Positions 1 to 6,574 of a stretch of DNA of 8,973 nucleotides are shown here, in pieces. Under the pieces are notes generated by a model. The model did no database searches. It was not told the origin of the DNA and was given only the letters and a program-made list of their open reading frames with translations. The first letter of the stretch is position 1, and each line of letters starts with the position of its first letter. Origin of the DNA: Clostridia bacterium (GTDB lineage: Bacteria > Bacillota > Clostridia > Oscillospirales > Oscillospiraceae). A program made the translations under genes and the position numbers. The stretch is from positions 1 through 8,973 of the forward strand of contig QKDF01000076.1 in assembly GCA_003245395.1 (NCBI GenBank). The letters run 5' to 3'.

Positions 1-742
1 CGAACGTCTCCGTCCCATGGGCGGCAGAACAGGTAATCGTCTCTCCGGCGATCCGGACGGACCCTGCGCAGGTCCAGGTTTGTGACGTCAGATCGGGAAT
101 CTGCTCCAGTGCAGCGGCGGCCGTGACGGTCTTGAACACCGAGCCCGGGGTAAATACAGAGGAGAGAAAACGGTTGATATACGCGCCCTGGTAGCGGTCA
201 TTGGTTCCAATATCCGACGGCACATGCAGCGGGTCATATGTGGGCGAAGAAACCAGACAGACAATCTCTCCGGTTTTGTAATTGTACACCGCAACCGTTC
301 CCGCCCGTCCGTTCAGCGCCTTGTATGCCTCGTAATTATACCGGGCATCGATGGTCAGGTAGAGCTTGCTGCCCTGCGAGGCCGCAAAGGCGCCGTTGAT
401 CAGATCGTAGCCCGTCAGCTTATCCGCAAAGGCATTGAGCGCCCCGGTGGCGATGTTACCCTGCAGGTCACCCACCACATGAAGCGTGGCCTTGCGGACG
501 TCGGCATTGCCGAAATACGTGCGCTTCCCGTCCTCCGTCACGTAGGAGAGCTCATCGCCGTCCCGGTCCAGGACGGTACCGCTGGAGAGCTGCCCCGCAC
601 TGTTATAGAGGTGGCGGTTGAATGCCGAAGACACCCAGCTTCCGCCCTCCAGGAGGAACCGGCCCGTGAACAGCACCAGACCTGATACCAGCAGCAGCGC
701 CAGCACCAGACAGACGATGGCCCGCCGTTCAATTTTCTTCAT
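1..742 (-). CDS. Class B penicillin-binding protein (peptidoglycan transpeptidase), 3' part beyond window
   Basis: This encodes the N-terminal 247 residues of a membrane-anchored peptidoglycan transpeptidase; the gene runs off the left edge. Residues 1-6 are charged (MKKIER) and a single membrane segment follows at about 7-29. A dimerisation-type region contains TVLDRDG (56-62). The transpeptidase domain begins with LTIDARYNYEAYKAL (129-143), then AGTVAVYNYKTGEIVCLVSSPTYDP (147-171) and the catalytic S-x-x-K motif as SVFK, with Ser201 and Lys204 in TPGSVFK. The later SxN and KTG motifs lie outside the window. The ATG at 742-740 is preceded 6 nt upstream by AAGGAGG (755-749), which lies inside the end of the FHA-SEDS gene; the two overlap by 14 nt, so translation is probably coupled. 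SEDS glycosyltransferases work with class B PBPs, which fits this pairing. The actinobacterial/clostridial PbpA type is the closest style. Elongation, division or sporulation role cannot be told from this fragment. Confidence 0.93.
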   Translation of the reverse strand, partial: MKKIERRAIVCLVLALLLVSGLVLFTGRFLLEGGSWVSSAFNRHLYNSAGQLSSGTVLDRDGDELSYVTEDGKRTYFGNADVRKATLHVVGDLQGNIATGALNAFADKLTGYDLINGAFAASQGSKLYLTIDARYNYEAYKALNGRAGTVAVYNYKTGEIVCLVSSPTYDPLHVPSDIGTNDRYQGAYINRFLSSVFTPGSVFKTVTAAAALEQIPDLTSQTWTCAGSVRIAGETITCSAAHGTETF

Positions 743-2540
743 GCCCGTCCTCCTTCCGGAATTCCTCCACCGGTGAGGCCCTGTCCCGGGCCTCCTGCGT
801 CACGCGCCTGGCGTGACTGCGGCGGATGGCGAAGCTGGCGTTCTCCCGGGTGTCCGTGGCCTTCAGATAGGCCAACAAGCCCCACGCGGCCAGCATGGCC
901 GACCCGCCGTTGGATACGAAAGGGAAGGTAACGCCCGTCAGGGGCAGAATATCCACGGAGCCGAACACATTCAGGCTGGTCTGAAAAACCAGCAATGATC
1001 CCGCCGCGCAGGCGGCGATGGTATAAAAGCTGGAACGCCCCTCCCGGCAGGCCCGGGCCGCAAAGACGGCCAGCGTCACAATGGCGGCCACCGCCAGCAG
1101 CGCAATGATCAGGCCCCACTCCTCGCACAGCATGCCGAACACCAGGTCTGTGTCCGCCGCGGGTATCTTGTGGAGCCAGCCATTACCGGCACCCATACCC
1201 ACCAGACCACCGGACGCTGCCGCCGACATGGTGCGGGTCTGCTGATAGCCGGTGGTGGAGGCGTTTTCCCAGGCGTGGCCCCAGACGGCAAACCGGTTTA
1301 AAATGTACGGCTTGAACCGTACAATGATCCCTGCGCCGAACACCGCCGCGCCGCAGATCAGGCTCAAGGTGGCAAAATCGCCCGAGCGGAGATAGGCGAT
1401 CACCAAAAAAGTCACAAAAAAGATAGCCGCGGTGCCGAAATCACTCATCAGACCCAGCAGGCCAATACACACGCCGGTCAGCACAATGAACAGCGTCAGG
1501 TTCCGCCGGCGGAACAGCCGCTCCAGCGTGGCGGAGCCTGCAAAAATGTAGCAGATTTTAGCCAGCTCGGACGGCTGGAAAGAAAATCCACCCAGCGAGA
1601 TCCAGTTGGCCGCGCCGTATTTCTGTGTGCCGGCCACCAGCGTCAATCCCAGCAGGCCGATGGCTCCCGCCGCGAACAGCCACCGCAGCTTTTTGGTTCG
1701 GTCCAGATCACGCAGGAAGATGCCCAGCACCAAAAAGAGTACCAGCCCCAGCAAAATGGCCAGAAACTGCTTGGGCAGTACGGACGGTGCGGAGGAGGCC
1801 GTAATCGACAGGGACAGCGTTGAGAGGAAGAACGCAATGGTCTCCATCTCAAACCCCACGCATCGGGAAATCCGCAGTACCGCATAATAAATCCACATCA
1901 CAGCCGTCAGTCCCAGAAAGGTCAGCGGCAACGCGGCGGTCGCGTCCGTGCCCGCCGCCACAATCAGCTGCAGGCAGGCCAGCATCTGAAACAGCGTCAG
2001 CCATAAAAATGACGGCCAGATGGCCGTGGGCTGTTCGGCTTTGCGCAGGCGCTCCTGCTCCTCCCGCTCCTCAATTGTCTGGGGCAGGAATACCAGAGGC
2101 ACGCCGCCCAGCGTAATGGTGTCTCCCAGCTTCACTGGGGCGGACGCCTCCACCGGCGTCCCATTGACCACCGTTCCGCCCTTGGATTTCAGATCATAGA
2201 GCGTCCACTCCCCCGTCTCTCCGCGGCAGATGGCGGCGTGCTGGCGGGAGATACTCGGATAGTTGAGATAGACATCTGCCGTCTTGCTCCGGCCGATGAT
2301 ATTCTCCCAGTGGGTAAGCAGAATGGGCGTGCCGTTGGGCAGGCTGAGCTGTCCCCAGGTCTCCGGCGTATGCGGAATTTTCAGCAAAGCCCGGACAGCA
2401 CGTTCCAAAATCAGGACGGCCACCACGGGAAACACAAACCGGACGACAGCGGAAAACCAGATCTCCGCTTTTGGGTATGCCGCCAAAAACGCCGTCATCT
2501 GGTCCATTCCTGCCTGCAGCCGCTGCAGAAAATCAAACAC
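729..2540 (-). CDS. FHA domain-SEDS fusion (FtsW/RodA/SpoVE-family peptidoglycan glycosyltransferase)
   Basis: A 603-residue membrane protein predicted to polymerise lipid II into glycan strands. The N-terminus has one membrane segment (about 30-48), then a cytoplasmic FHA domain (about 76-153) with GRS (83-85), SRQH (98-101) and NGT (126-128), the residues that normally read phosphothreonine. A charged linker (156-170) leads to a multi-span SEDS domain (about 176-560). SEDS signatures are NWISLGGFSFQPSELAK (312-328), SDFGTA (366-371) whose Asp367 matches the essential RodA aspartate, TDLVFGMLCEEWGLI (464-478) and PLTGVTFPFVSNGGSAM (533-549). The start is GTG (2540-2538) with AGGAGG 8 nt upstream (2554-2549). 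The basic C-terminal tail (570-603) is cytoplasmic by inference. It overlaps the downstream PBP gene. Plain FtsW/RodA proteins are about 370-420 residues, so the FHA extension is what makes this one longer. It suggests control by a Ser/Thr kinase encoded elsewhere. Confidence 0.95.
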   Translation of the reverse strand: MFDFLQRLQAGMDQMTAFLAAYPKAEIWFSAVVRFVFPVVAVLILERAVRALLKIPHTPETWGQLSLPNGTPILLTHWENIIGRSKTADVYLNYPSISRQHAAICRGETGEWTLYDLKSKGGTVVNGTPVEASAPVKLGDTITLGGVPLVFLPQTIEEREEQERLRKAEQPTAIWPSFLWLTLFQMLACLQLIVAAGTDATAALPLTFLGLTAVMWIYYAVLRISRCVGFEMETIAFFLSTLSLSITASSAPSVLPKQFLAILLGLVLFLVLGIFLRDLDRTKKLRWLFAAGAIGLLGLTLVAGTQKYGAANWISLGGFSFQPSELAKICYIFAGSATLERLFRRRNLTLFIVLTGVCIGLLGLMSDFGTAAIFFVTFLVIAYLRSGDFATLSLICGAAVFGAGIIVRFKPYILNRFAVWGHAWENASTTGYQQTRTMSAAASGGLVGMGAGNGWLHKIPAADTDLVFGMLCEEWGLIIALLAVAAIVTLAVFAARACREGRSSFYTIAACAAGSLLVFQTSLNVFGSVDILPLTGVTFPFVSNGGSAMLAAWGLLAYLKATDTRENASFAIRRSHARRVTQEARDRASPVEEFRKEDGHEEN

Positions 2541-2590
2541 CCGCTTCGCCTCCTTTTCGGTTCACGGGAACTTATCATATATTTTTTTGT

Positions 2591-2619
2591 ATTATAACGT
2601 TTTCCCGCACAGGTGTACA
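2591..2619 (-). promoter_or_regulatory. Predicted sigma-A promoter for the FHA-SEDS/PBP operon
   Basis: On the minus strand a perfect TATAAT -10 (2596-2591) follows TGTACA (2619-2614, four of six matches to the -35 consensus) with a 17-nt spacer. It lies about 50 nt upstream of the GTG start and its AGGAGG site, in AT-rich DNA between two divergent genes. Confidence 0.6.
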
Positions 2620-2669
2620 GTCTGTTTACATTTCCGTCTGTTCCCAGACACAGATTTTAATATTTACTC

Positions 2670-2698
2670 TTGACCTCCACAAAATAATACAGTAAAAT
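2670..2698 (+). promoter_or_regulatory. Predicted sigma-A promoter for the radical SAM gene
   Basis: TTGACC (2670-2675) and TAAAAT (2693-2698) are separated by exactly 17 nt, each five of six to consensus. This would start RNA near 2705 and leave a leader of roughly 75 nt before the ATG at 2779. The upstream side is AT-rich. It points away from the FHA-SEDS promoter. The DNA between the two promoters carries a GTCTGTT direct repeat (2620-2626 and 2636-2642) and a small inverted repeat (2636-2640 with 2645-2649) that could be an operator, although nothing identifies a regulator. Confidence 0.6.
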
Positions 2699-2778
2699 AT
2701 GAGTTTGTACACGGAGCTGGAGTTTATCAGGGCGCTTTTGTCCTGTTTCCACAGATTTATATGGAAAGGCCGATCATC

Positions 2779-3669
2779 ATGAGACATCCCTATAAAACGC
2801 GGGAGAGCGGAGCGACCGTTACGATTTTTGTTCCTTATGACTGTCACAACCACTGTCCCTTCTGCATCAACAAAGAGGAATACGCGGATTTGACCGGATT
2901 CTCCGCGGAGAAAATCTGCAAAAGCATTGACCGGATGCATGCCATCACACCCCGCTGTGATTTTGTATTCACCGGCGGTGAGCCACTCGCCAATCTGGAG
3001 TCTTTGCAGGTCATGCTGGATCATATTCCCAACACACACAAGATCTATATCAACACCACTCTGCCTGTCTCCGCGCAGCAGTCGGAGGAGGATATTGTTG
3101 CCTTCACTCGGAGAAACAAGCATAAGATTACCTGCATGAATGTCTCCCGCCATATGCAGAAATATGTGGTGGAATCCAACGATACCCTGCTGTCCAAGCT
3201 GGCTGTCCCATTCCGCATCAACTGTGTGCTGTACAAGGACTATCCCAACAAGGATCTGCTCCCCTATATGGAGCGGTTCCGGGTCATTCCCGGCGCATCC
3301 ATCCAGTTCCGCTTCGACTACACCGCTACTACTCCGGATAATCTATACGAAGAAGACGGCGATGTGATCCTGCAGGATCTTAAAAAGATTGCCCGTTATA
3401 CGGGCCTGGACGGATGCCGGATGCGCTGCGGGTTCCATTTTGACTACAAGGGCATGGAGCTGACCTATCACAAGACACTGCCCTACAGCACGATTGTGGA
3501 GACAGATCCCACCAATGGCGTCACCTATGATATCCTGTATGATATTCTGATCAAGCAAAACGGCGATATCCACTCCGACTGGGACGGAACCCTGCTGGAT
3601 GTGGAGGCATATGAGAAGGTCATCTTCGAGCCGTATGATCTGAGATGGCTGGAAAAAATTGCATCCTGA
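2779..3669 (+). CDS. Radical SAM protein of unknown function
   Basis: A 296-residue radical SAM enzyme, substrate unknown. The 4Fe-4S/SAM site is C22-x3-C26-x2-C29 in DCHNHCPFC, preceded by the first beta strand (ATVTIFVPY, 12-20). The SAM-amine motif is FTGGEPL (64-70). Downstream strands include KIYINTTLP (88-96) and FRINCVLY (145-152). No second cluster of SPASM or MoaA type is evident; only the isolated pair C213/C217 in GCRMRCGFHFDYKG (212-225) is suggestive. I chose ATG 2779 because GGAAAGG (2763-2769) sits 9 nt before it. The in-frame ATG at 2761, which would add six residues, has no ribosome binding site. A promoter lies at 2670-2698. The next gene downstream is a ketopantoate-reductase-family enzyme 61 nt away, behind a hairpin. 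The neighbours do not reveal the pathway; it could modify a peptide, a cofactor or a small metabolite. Confidence 0.88.
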   Translation: MRHPYKTRESGATVTIFVPYDCHNHCPFCINKEEYADLTGFSAEKICKSIDRMHAITPRCDFVFTGGEPLANLESLQVMLDHIPNTHKIYINTTLPVSAQQSEEDIVAFTRRNKHKITCMNVSRHMQKYVVESNDTLLSKLAVPFRINCVLYKDYPNKDLLPYMERFRVIPGASIQFRFDYTATTPDNLYEEDGDVILQDLKKIARYTGLDGCRMRCGFHFDYKGMELTYHKTLPYSTIVETDPTNGVTYDILYDILIKQNGDIHSDWDGTLLDVEAYEKVIFEPYDLRWLEKIAS

Positions 3670-3673
3670 ACAA

Positions 3674-3701
3674 AAAGCGGCGGACACATTTCCGCCGCTT
3701 T
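3674..3701 (+). terminator. Intergenic hairpin after the radical SAM gene (terminator or attenuator)
   Basis: A perfect 11-bp stem (3674-3684 with 3691-3701, GC-rich core GCGGCGGA/TCCGCCGC) with a 6-nt loop begins 4 nt after the stop codon. Only three T end the stem and the tail TCCTAAT is poor, so termination is probably partial. That fits a hairpin that lowers or stabilises read-through into the reductase gene, which has almost no room for its own promoter. Confidence 0.55.
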
Positions 3702-3730
3702 CCTAATAAAAACAAAGGAGTATGAGCCAT

Positions 3731-4648
3731 ATGAAATCCATTCAAACCGTGGGGATTGTGGGTCTGGGTGCCCTGGGCGTCCTCTACGCCCATCAGTTTA
3801 CCGAGGCACTTGGCCGGGAACATGTAAAAATTCTGGCGGATTCGAAGCGGGTCGCCCGCTACCGGTCTGAGGGCGTCTATTTCAATGACGAGCTGTGCGA
3901 CTTCAACTATGTGGATGCCGGTAAGGAAACCGAACCTGTGGATCTTCTGATGTTCGCCGTTAAATTTGGCGGCCTGGAGAGCGCTATTTCGGAGTGCCGC
4001 CATCTGGTGGGGCCGGACACCATCATTCTGTCCATTCTCAACGGCATCGCCAGCGAGCAGGTGCTGGGCGACGCTTTCGGCCCGGAAAAGCTGGTCTGGT
4101 GCGTTGCGCAGAAGATGTCCGCGCTGAAAGAGGGCAACCGGGCCATCTGCCGCGTAACCGGAGAGCTGGCCGTGGGCGTCCCCGCCGGATACGACACCGC
4201 CCGTCTTGAGGCTCTGACCGCCTTTTTTGACAGCATCCACTTTACATACTCCCAGCCTGAGGACATCCGTTTCCAGAAGTGGAGCAAGCTGATGATCAAC
4301 ACCGGCTGCAACCAGTCCGCTATGGTGTATGAGTGCACCTATGCCGGGATTCAGAAACCCGGCGAGGCACGGGACACAATGATTGCCGCCATGCGGGAGG
4401 TCATGCAGGTTGCCACCGCCGAAGGAACCCCGCTGACGGAGCAGGACATGGACTTCTGGATGGACGCTATCGCCCACATGGACCCCACCGGAGAACCCTC
4501 CATGCGCCAGGATGGCAAGGCCCACCGGAAGAGTGAGGTAGAACTGTTCGCCGGCACCATCCGCCGCCTGGCCGCCAAGCACGGCATCTCCGTACCGGTG
4601 AACGACAAGCTGTATCAGCGTGTCAAAGAGCTGGAAGACCGTTATTAA
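3731..4648 (+). CDS. Ketopantoate reductase-family (ApbA/PanE) NADPH-dependent oxidoreductase
   Basis: A 305-residue cytoplasmic reductase of the ApbA/PanE family, which reduces 2-oxo acids such as 2-dehydropantoate to 2-hydroxy acids with NADPH. The N-terminal Rossmann fold opens with VGIVGLGALG (7-16), a G-x-G-x-x-G nucleotide site. The helical C-terminal domain carries KWSKLMINTGCN (183-194), where Lys186 and Asn190 match the family's catalytic K-x3-N, and PSMRQDGKAHRKSEVELFAG (256-275), with Glu269 at the conserved acid position. Length is normal. The ATG at 3731 has AAAGGAG (3714-3720) 10 nt upstream; the ATG at 3722 would leave only 1 nt of spacing. No panB or panC lies nearby, so a true pantothenate role is not supported. 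The partner radical SAM gene suggests a related substrate. Assignment to the family is firm; the substrate is unknown. Confidence 0.88.
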   Translation: MKSIQTVGIVGLGALGVLYAHQFTEALGREHVKILADSKRVARYRSEGVYFNDELCDFNYVDAGKETEPVDLLMFAVKFGGLESAISECRHLVGPDTIILSILNGIASEQVLGDAFGPEKLVWCVAQKMSALKEGNRAICRVTGELAVGVPAGYDTARLEALTAFFDSIHFTYSQPEDIRFQKWSKLMINTGCNQSAMVYECTYAGIQKPGEARDTMIAAMREVMQVATAEGTPLTEQDMDFWMDAIAHMDPTGEPSMRQDGKAHRKSEVELFAGTIRRLAAKHGISVPVNDKLYQRVKELEDRY

Positions 4649-4670
4649 TTCAAAGCATCTGTAATGCAAA

Positions 4671-4711
4671 CTGCCGGGTCTGGGGATAAAGGCTTTCCCC
4701 GGACCCGGCAG
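4671..4711. terminator. Hairpin at the convergent junction (possible bidirectional terminator)
   Basis: A long GC-rich stem (4671-4685 with 4697-4711, 15 pairs with one G-U wobble on the plus-strand RNA) lies between the reductase stop codon (4648) and the selD stop codon (4734). An extra A-T pair is possible at each end. The T tails are short: TCTGT on the plus strand, TTTGCATT on the minus. On the minus-strand RNA the wobble becomes an A-C mismatch. It may serve selD and, together with the hairpin at 4775, the reductase. Confidence 0.55.
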
Positions 4712-4733
4712 TCTGTCGGCATTGTCATTTGTT

Positions 4734-5774
4734 TCAGCAAAGGAAGATTCTTTTTCCTCCCCGGTATTCCCGAGCCGTCCCGATGCGCTGAGCGCTGGGG
4801 ACGGTTTTTTTCAGTTCTTCATACAGCGCATCCGCATCCGCCGGGTCCACCGCGATCAGCAATCCGCCGGATGTCTGCGGATCATACAGCACATCCTGTC
4901 GGCACAGCTCCGTCTCCCCCGGCTCTACCCAGGGTTCTGCAAAATTTCGGTTGCGGTACATACCGGCGGGCAGGATGCCCACTTTCGCCAATTCCACCGC
5001 CTCCGGGATCAGATCGATCGCCTTCACATGCAGCTCCAGTTCCACGCCGCTGCCCTGTGCCATCTCGCAGGCATGGCCCAGCAGGGCAAAGCCCGTCACA
5101 TCCGTACAGGCGTGGACGCGGTATTTGACCATCGCGTCCCGTGCTGCCTTATTGAGCGTCGTCATCAGCTTCGCGGCCAGGGCCTCCCCCTCCGCCGTAG
5201 CCATCCCCGCTTTGGCGGCAGTGGTCAGAATTCCGATACCCAACGGCTTGGTCAGCAAAAGCGCATCCCCCGGCCTGGCTCCGGAATTGGTCAGCACCCG
5301 ATCAGGATGGACAAACCCGGTCACCGCCAGACCGTACTTGGGCTCGTCGTCCAGAATACTGTGTCCTCCGGTAATCAGCGCTCCCGCCTCATACACCGCG
5401 TCATATCCGCCCCGGAGCATCTGATGCACCGCATCCCGAGGCATGGACTCCGGCACACACATCAGATTTAGAGCCAGCTTCGGCTCCCCTCCCATGGCAT
5501 ACACATCAGACAGGGCGTTGGTGGCGGCGATCCGGCCAAACAGATAGGGGTCGTCGGCAATGGGCGGAAAAAAGTCCACGGTCTGCACCAGTGCCAATTC
5601 ATCCGATACCTTATAAACCGATGCGTCGTCACTCTTGTCGAAGCCCACCAGCAGATTGGGGTCCTGATGCACCCGGATTCCATCCAGCAGCTGTGCCAGT
5701 ACCCCGGCGCCCACCTTTGCTCCGCAGCCCGCACATTTGGCCAGCTTTGTCAGCTTCACTTCATTTTCCGGCAT
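4734..5774 (-). CDS. selD: Selenide, water dikinase (selenophosphate synthetase)
   Basis: A 346-residue enzyme that converts selenide, ATP and water to selenophosphate, AMP and phosphate. The catalytic loop KCAGCGAK (13-20) places Cys17 and Lys20 at the same numbers as the essential residues of E. coli SelD; the position of E. coli Cys19 is Ala here. Other signatures are TVDFFPPIADDPYLFGRIAATNALSDVYAMGG (65-96, with Mg/ATP-binding Asp68), GGHSI (136-140), DVTGFALLGH (225-234) and DPQTSGGLL (298-306). It is the Cys form, not the selenocysteine form. The ATG at 5774-5772 overlaps the yqeB stop codon by 1 nt (TAATG), with GGAGG just upstream. No selA, selB or Sec-tRNA gene is visible; the neighbours yqeB and yqeC point to delivery of selenium to a molybdenum hydroxylase. 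The last 75 or so coding bases also form a plus-strand terminator. Confidence 0.96.
   Translation of the reverse strand: MPENEVKLTKLAKCAGCGAKVGAGVLAQLLDGIRVHQDPNLLVGFDKSDDASVYKVSDELALVQTVDFFPPIADDPYLFGRIAATNALSDVYAMGGEPKLALNLMCVPESMPRDAVHQMLRGGYDAVYEAGALITGGHSILDDEPKYGLAVTGFVHPDRVLTNSGARPGDALLLTKPLGIGILTTAAKAGMATAEGEALAAKLMTTLNKAARDAMVKYRVHACTDVTGFALLGHACEMAQGSGVELELHVKAIDLIPEAVELAKVGILPAGMYRNRNFAEPWVEPGETELCRQDVLYDPQTSGGLLIAVDPADADALYEELKKTVPSAQRIGTAREYRGGKRIFLC
4775..4811 (+). terminator. Intrinsic terminator for plus-strand transcripts, embedded in the 3' end of selD
   Basis: On the plus strand CCGTCCC (4775-4781) pairs with GGGACGG (4798-4804). The 16-nt loop can itself pair GCGC with GCGC, and seven T follow (4805-4811). 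This is the best stem plus T-run in the window. It faces transcripts coming from the radical SAM/reductase genes, yet it is made from sense codons of the opposing selD gene (LKKTVPSAQRIGTA). Confidence 0.65.
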
Positions 5775-6574
5775 TATCGCTCCTCCTTCAGCGCTCCTGT
5801 GAGCGCCAGCACAGCCTCCAGTACGCCGCCGCCCACCGCCAGAGCTTTGTCCGACACGGTAAAACAATTTTCCACCGCACAGCGGGGGTCCACGTCTCCG
5901 GCTTTCATTCCTTTGAAGACAGGCGTCCCATCCGGCAGAATCCCACGCAGCACTCCCGTCAGAGTACAGGCCATGGGTACCCCGTCCACCTCTGCCGCCA
6001 CATCGCCCTCCCGTACCTGGGCACCGATCTCCAGTATCTGATGAAAGATTCCGTCCGCAGGGGCCCTGAGCACCCGCTCTCCTGAAAATCCGCCGATCAA
6101 GCCCGGAATCCCCGTATTGGGCAGAGCCGAGCCGGAGGTATATACCCGTCCCAGCGTGTGACCACGCATGGTTTCCACTACTGCATGACAATCCGTACCC
6201 GCCGTAAAGCCGGGTCCGACACCCACCACCACGGGGGCATCGGTGATCTTTGTCCCCAGATTGCGTTTGGCCAAAACAGCGTCCACCACTGCGTCCGGCC
6301 CAAGAAGCGCAATGCAGCTCCCCTCGGGGTCCGGCAGCACCGGGATGCAGCCGGCGGTCAGAATCTCCGGCACTTGCTTCCAAGTGTCGGCCCGGCGGGC
6401 AGTCACCTCCTCCACCTTCGCCGTACCGTGGACAATGGCCTGTGAAAAACAGACCGTCCGCCGGATGGCGGTGGGTTTTGGAATATCGGTCATCACCACC
6501 TGGATATGGCTGCGCCATAGGCGCAGGGCAATGCCGGAGGCAATATCCCCCGCTCCCCGGATCACAATCAACAT
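5774..6574 (-). CDS. yqeB: Selenium-dependent molybdenum hydroxylase accessory protein YqeB
   Basis: A 266-residue protein of the EF2563/YqeB family, a co-occurring marker of selenium-dependent molybdenum hydroxylases. Biochemical activity is not established. It opens with a dinucleotide-type fold, MLIVIRGAGDIASGIALRL (1-19). A family-specific core follows: KITDAPVVVGVGPGFTAGTDCHAVVETMRGHTLGRVY (109-145), with Cys129-His130, and then GIPGLIGGFSGERVLRAP (155-172). The C-terminal part, APADGIFHQILEIGAQVREGDVAAEV (171-196), resembles a biotinyl/lipoyl-like beta-barrel repeat. I chose ATG 6574 because GGAAGGAG lies just upstream and GAGDIASG then falls in its usual N-terminal place; the frame stays open 14 codons further without a better site. 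It overlaps yqeC by 7 nt and selD by 1 nt, so the three are translated as a coupled set. Likely job: selenium handling or insertion into the Mo cofactor, by context. Confidence 0.92.
   Translation of the reverse strand: MLIVIRGAGDIASGIALRLWRSHIQVVMTDIPKPTAIRRTVCFSQAIVHGTAKVEEVTARRADTWKQVPEILTAGCIPVLPDPEGSCIALLGPDAVVDAVLAKRNLGTKITDAPVVVGVGPGFTAGTDCHAVVETMRGHTLGRVYTSGSALPNTGIPGLIGGFSGERVLRAPADGIFHQILEIGAQVREGDVAAEVDGVPMACTLTGVLRGILPDGTPVFKGMKAGDVDPRCAVENCFTVSDKALAVGGGVLEAVLALTGALKEER

Noticed and set aside
2761..2778. Upstream in-frame ATG for the radical SAM protein
   Set aside because: No ribosome binding site precedes it; its own bases contain the GGAAAGG that serves the ATG at 2779.
2626..3153. 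A 175-codon open frame antisense to the start of the radical SAM gene
   Set aside because: It runs over the CxxxCxxC and GGEP coding region and across the promoter region, with no family motif or convincing start.
3620..4669. A 349-codon open frame antisense to the ketopantoate-reductase-family gene
   Set aside because: No recognisable motifs. The plus-strand gene has clear catalytic residues throughout and a ribosome binding site, so the antisense frame is a by-product of its codon use.
4725..4736. Possible selenocysteine read-through at the selD TGA
   Set aside because: Another in-frame TGA follows after two codons, the protein is already full length, and the catalytic residue is an ordinary Cys codon.
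5775..6518. An apparent 594-residue reading frame that extends selD far upstream
   Set aside because: The extra N-terminal part lies out of frame over yqeB and is Gly/Arg/Cys-rich with no motifs. The real selD start is ATG 5774 with a good ribosome binding site and Cys17 in the canonical position.
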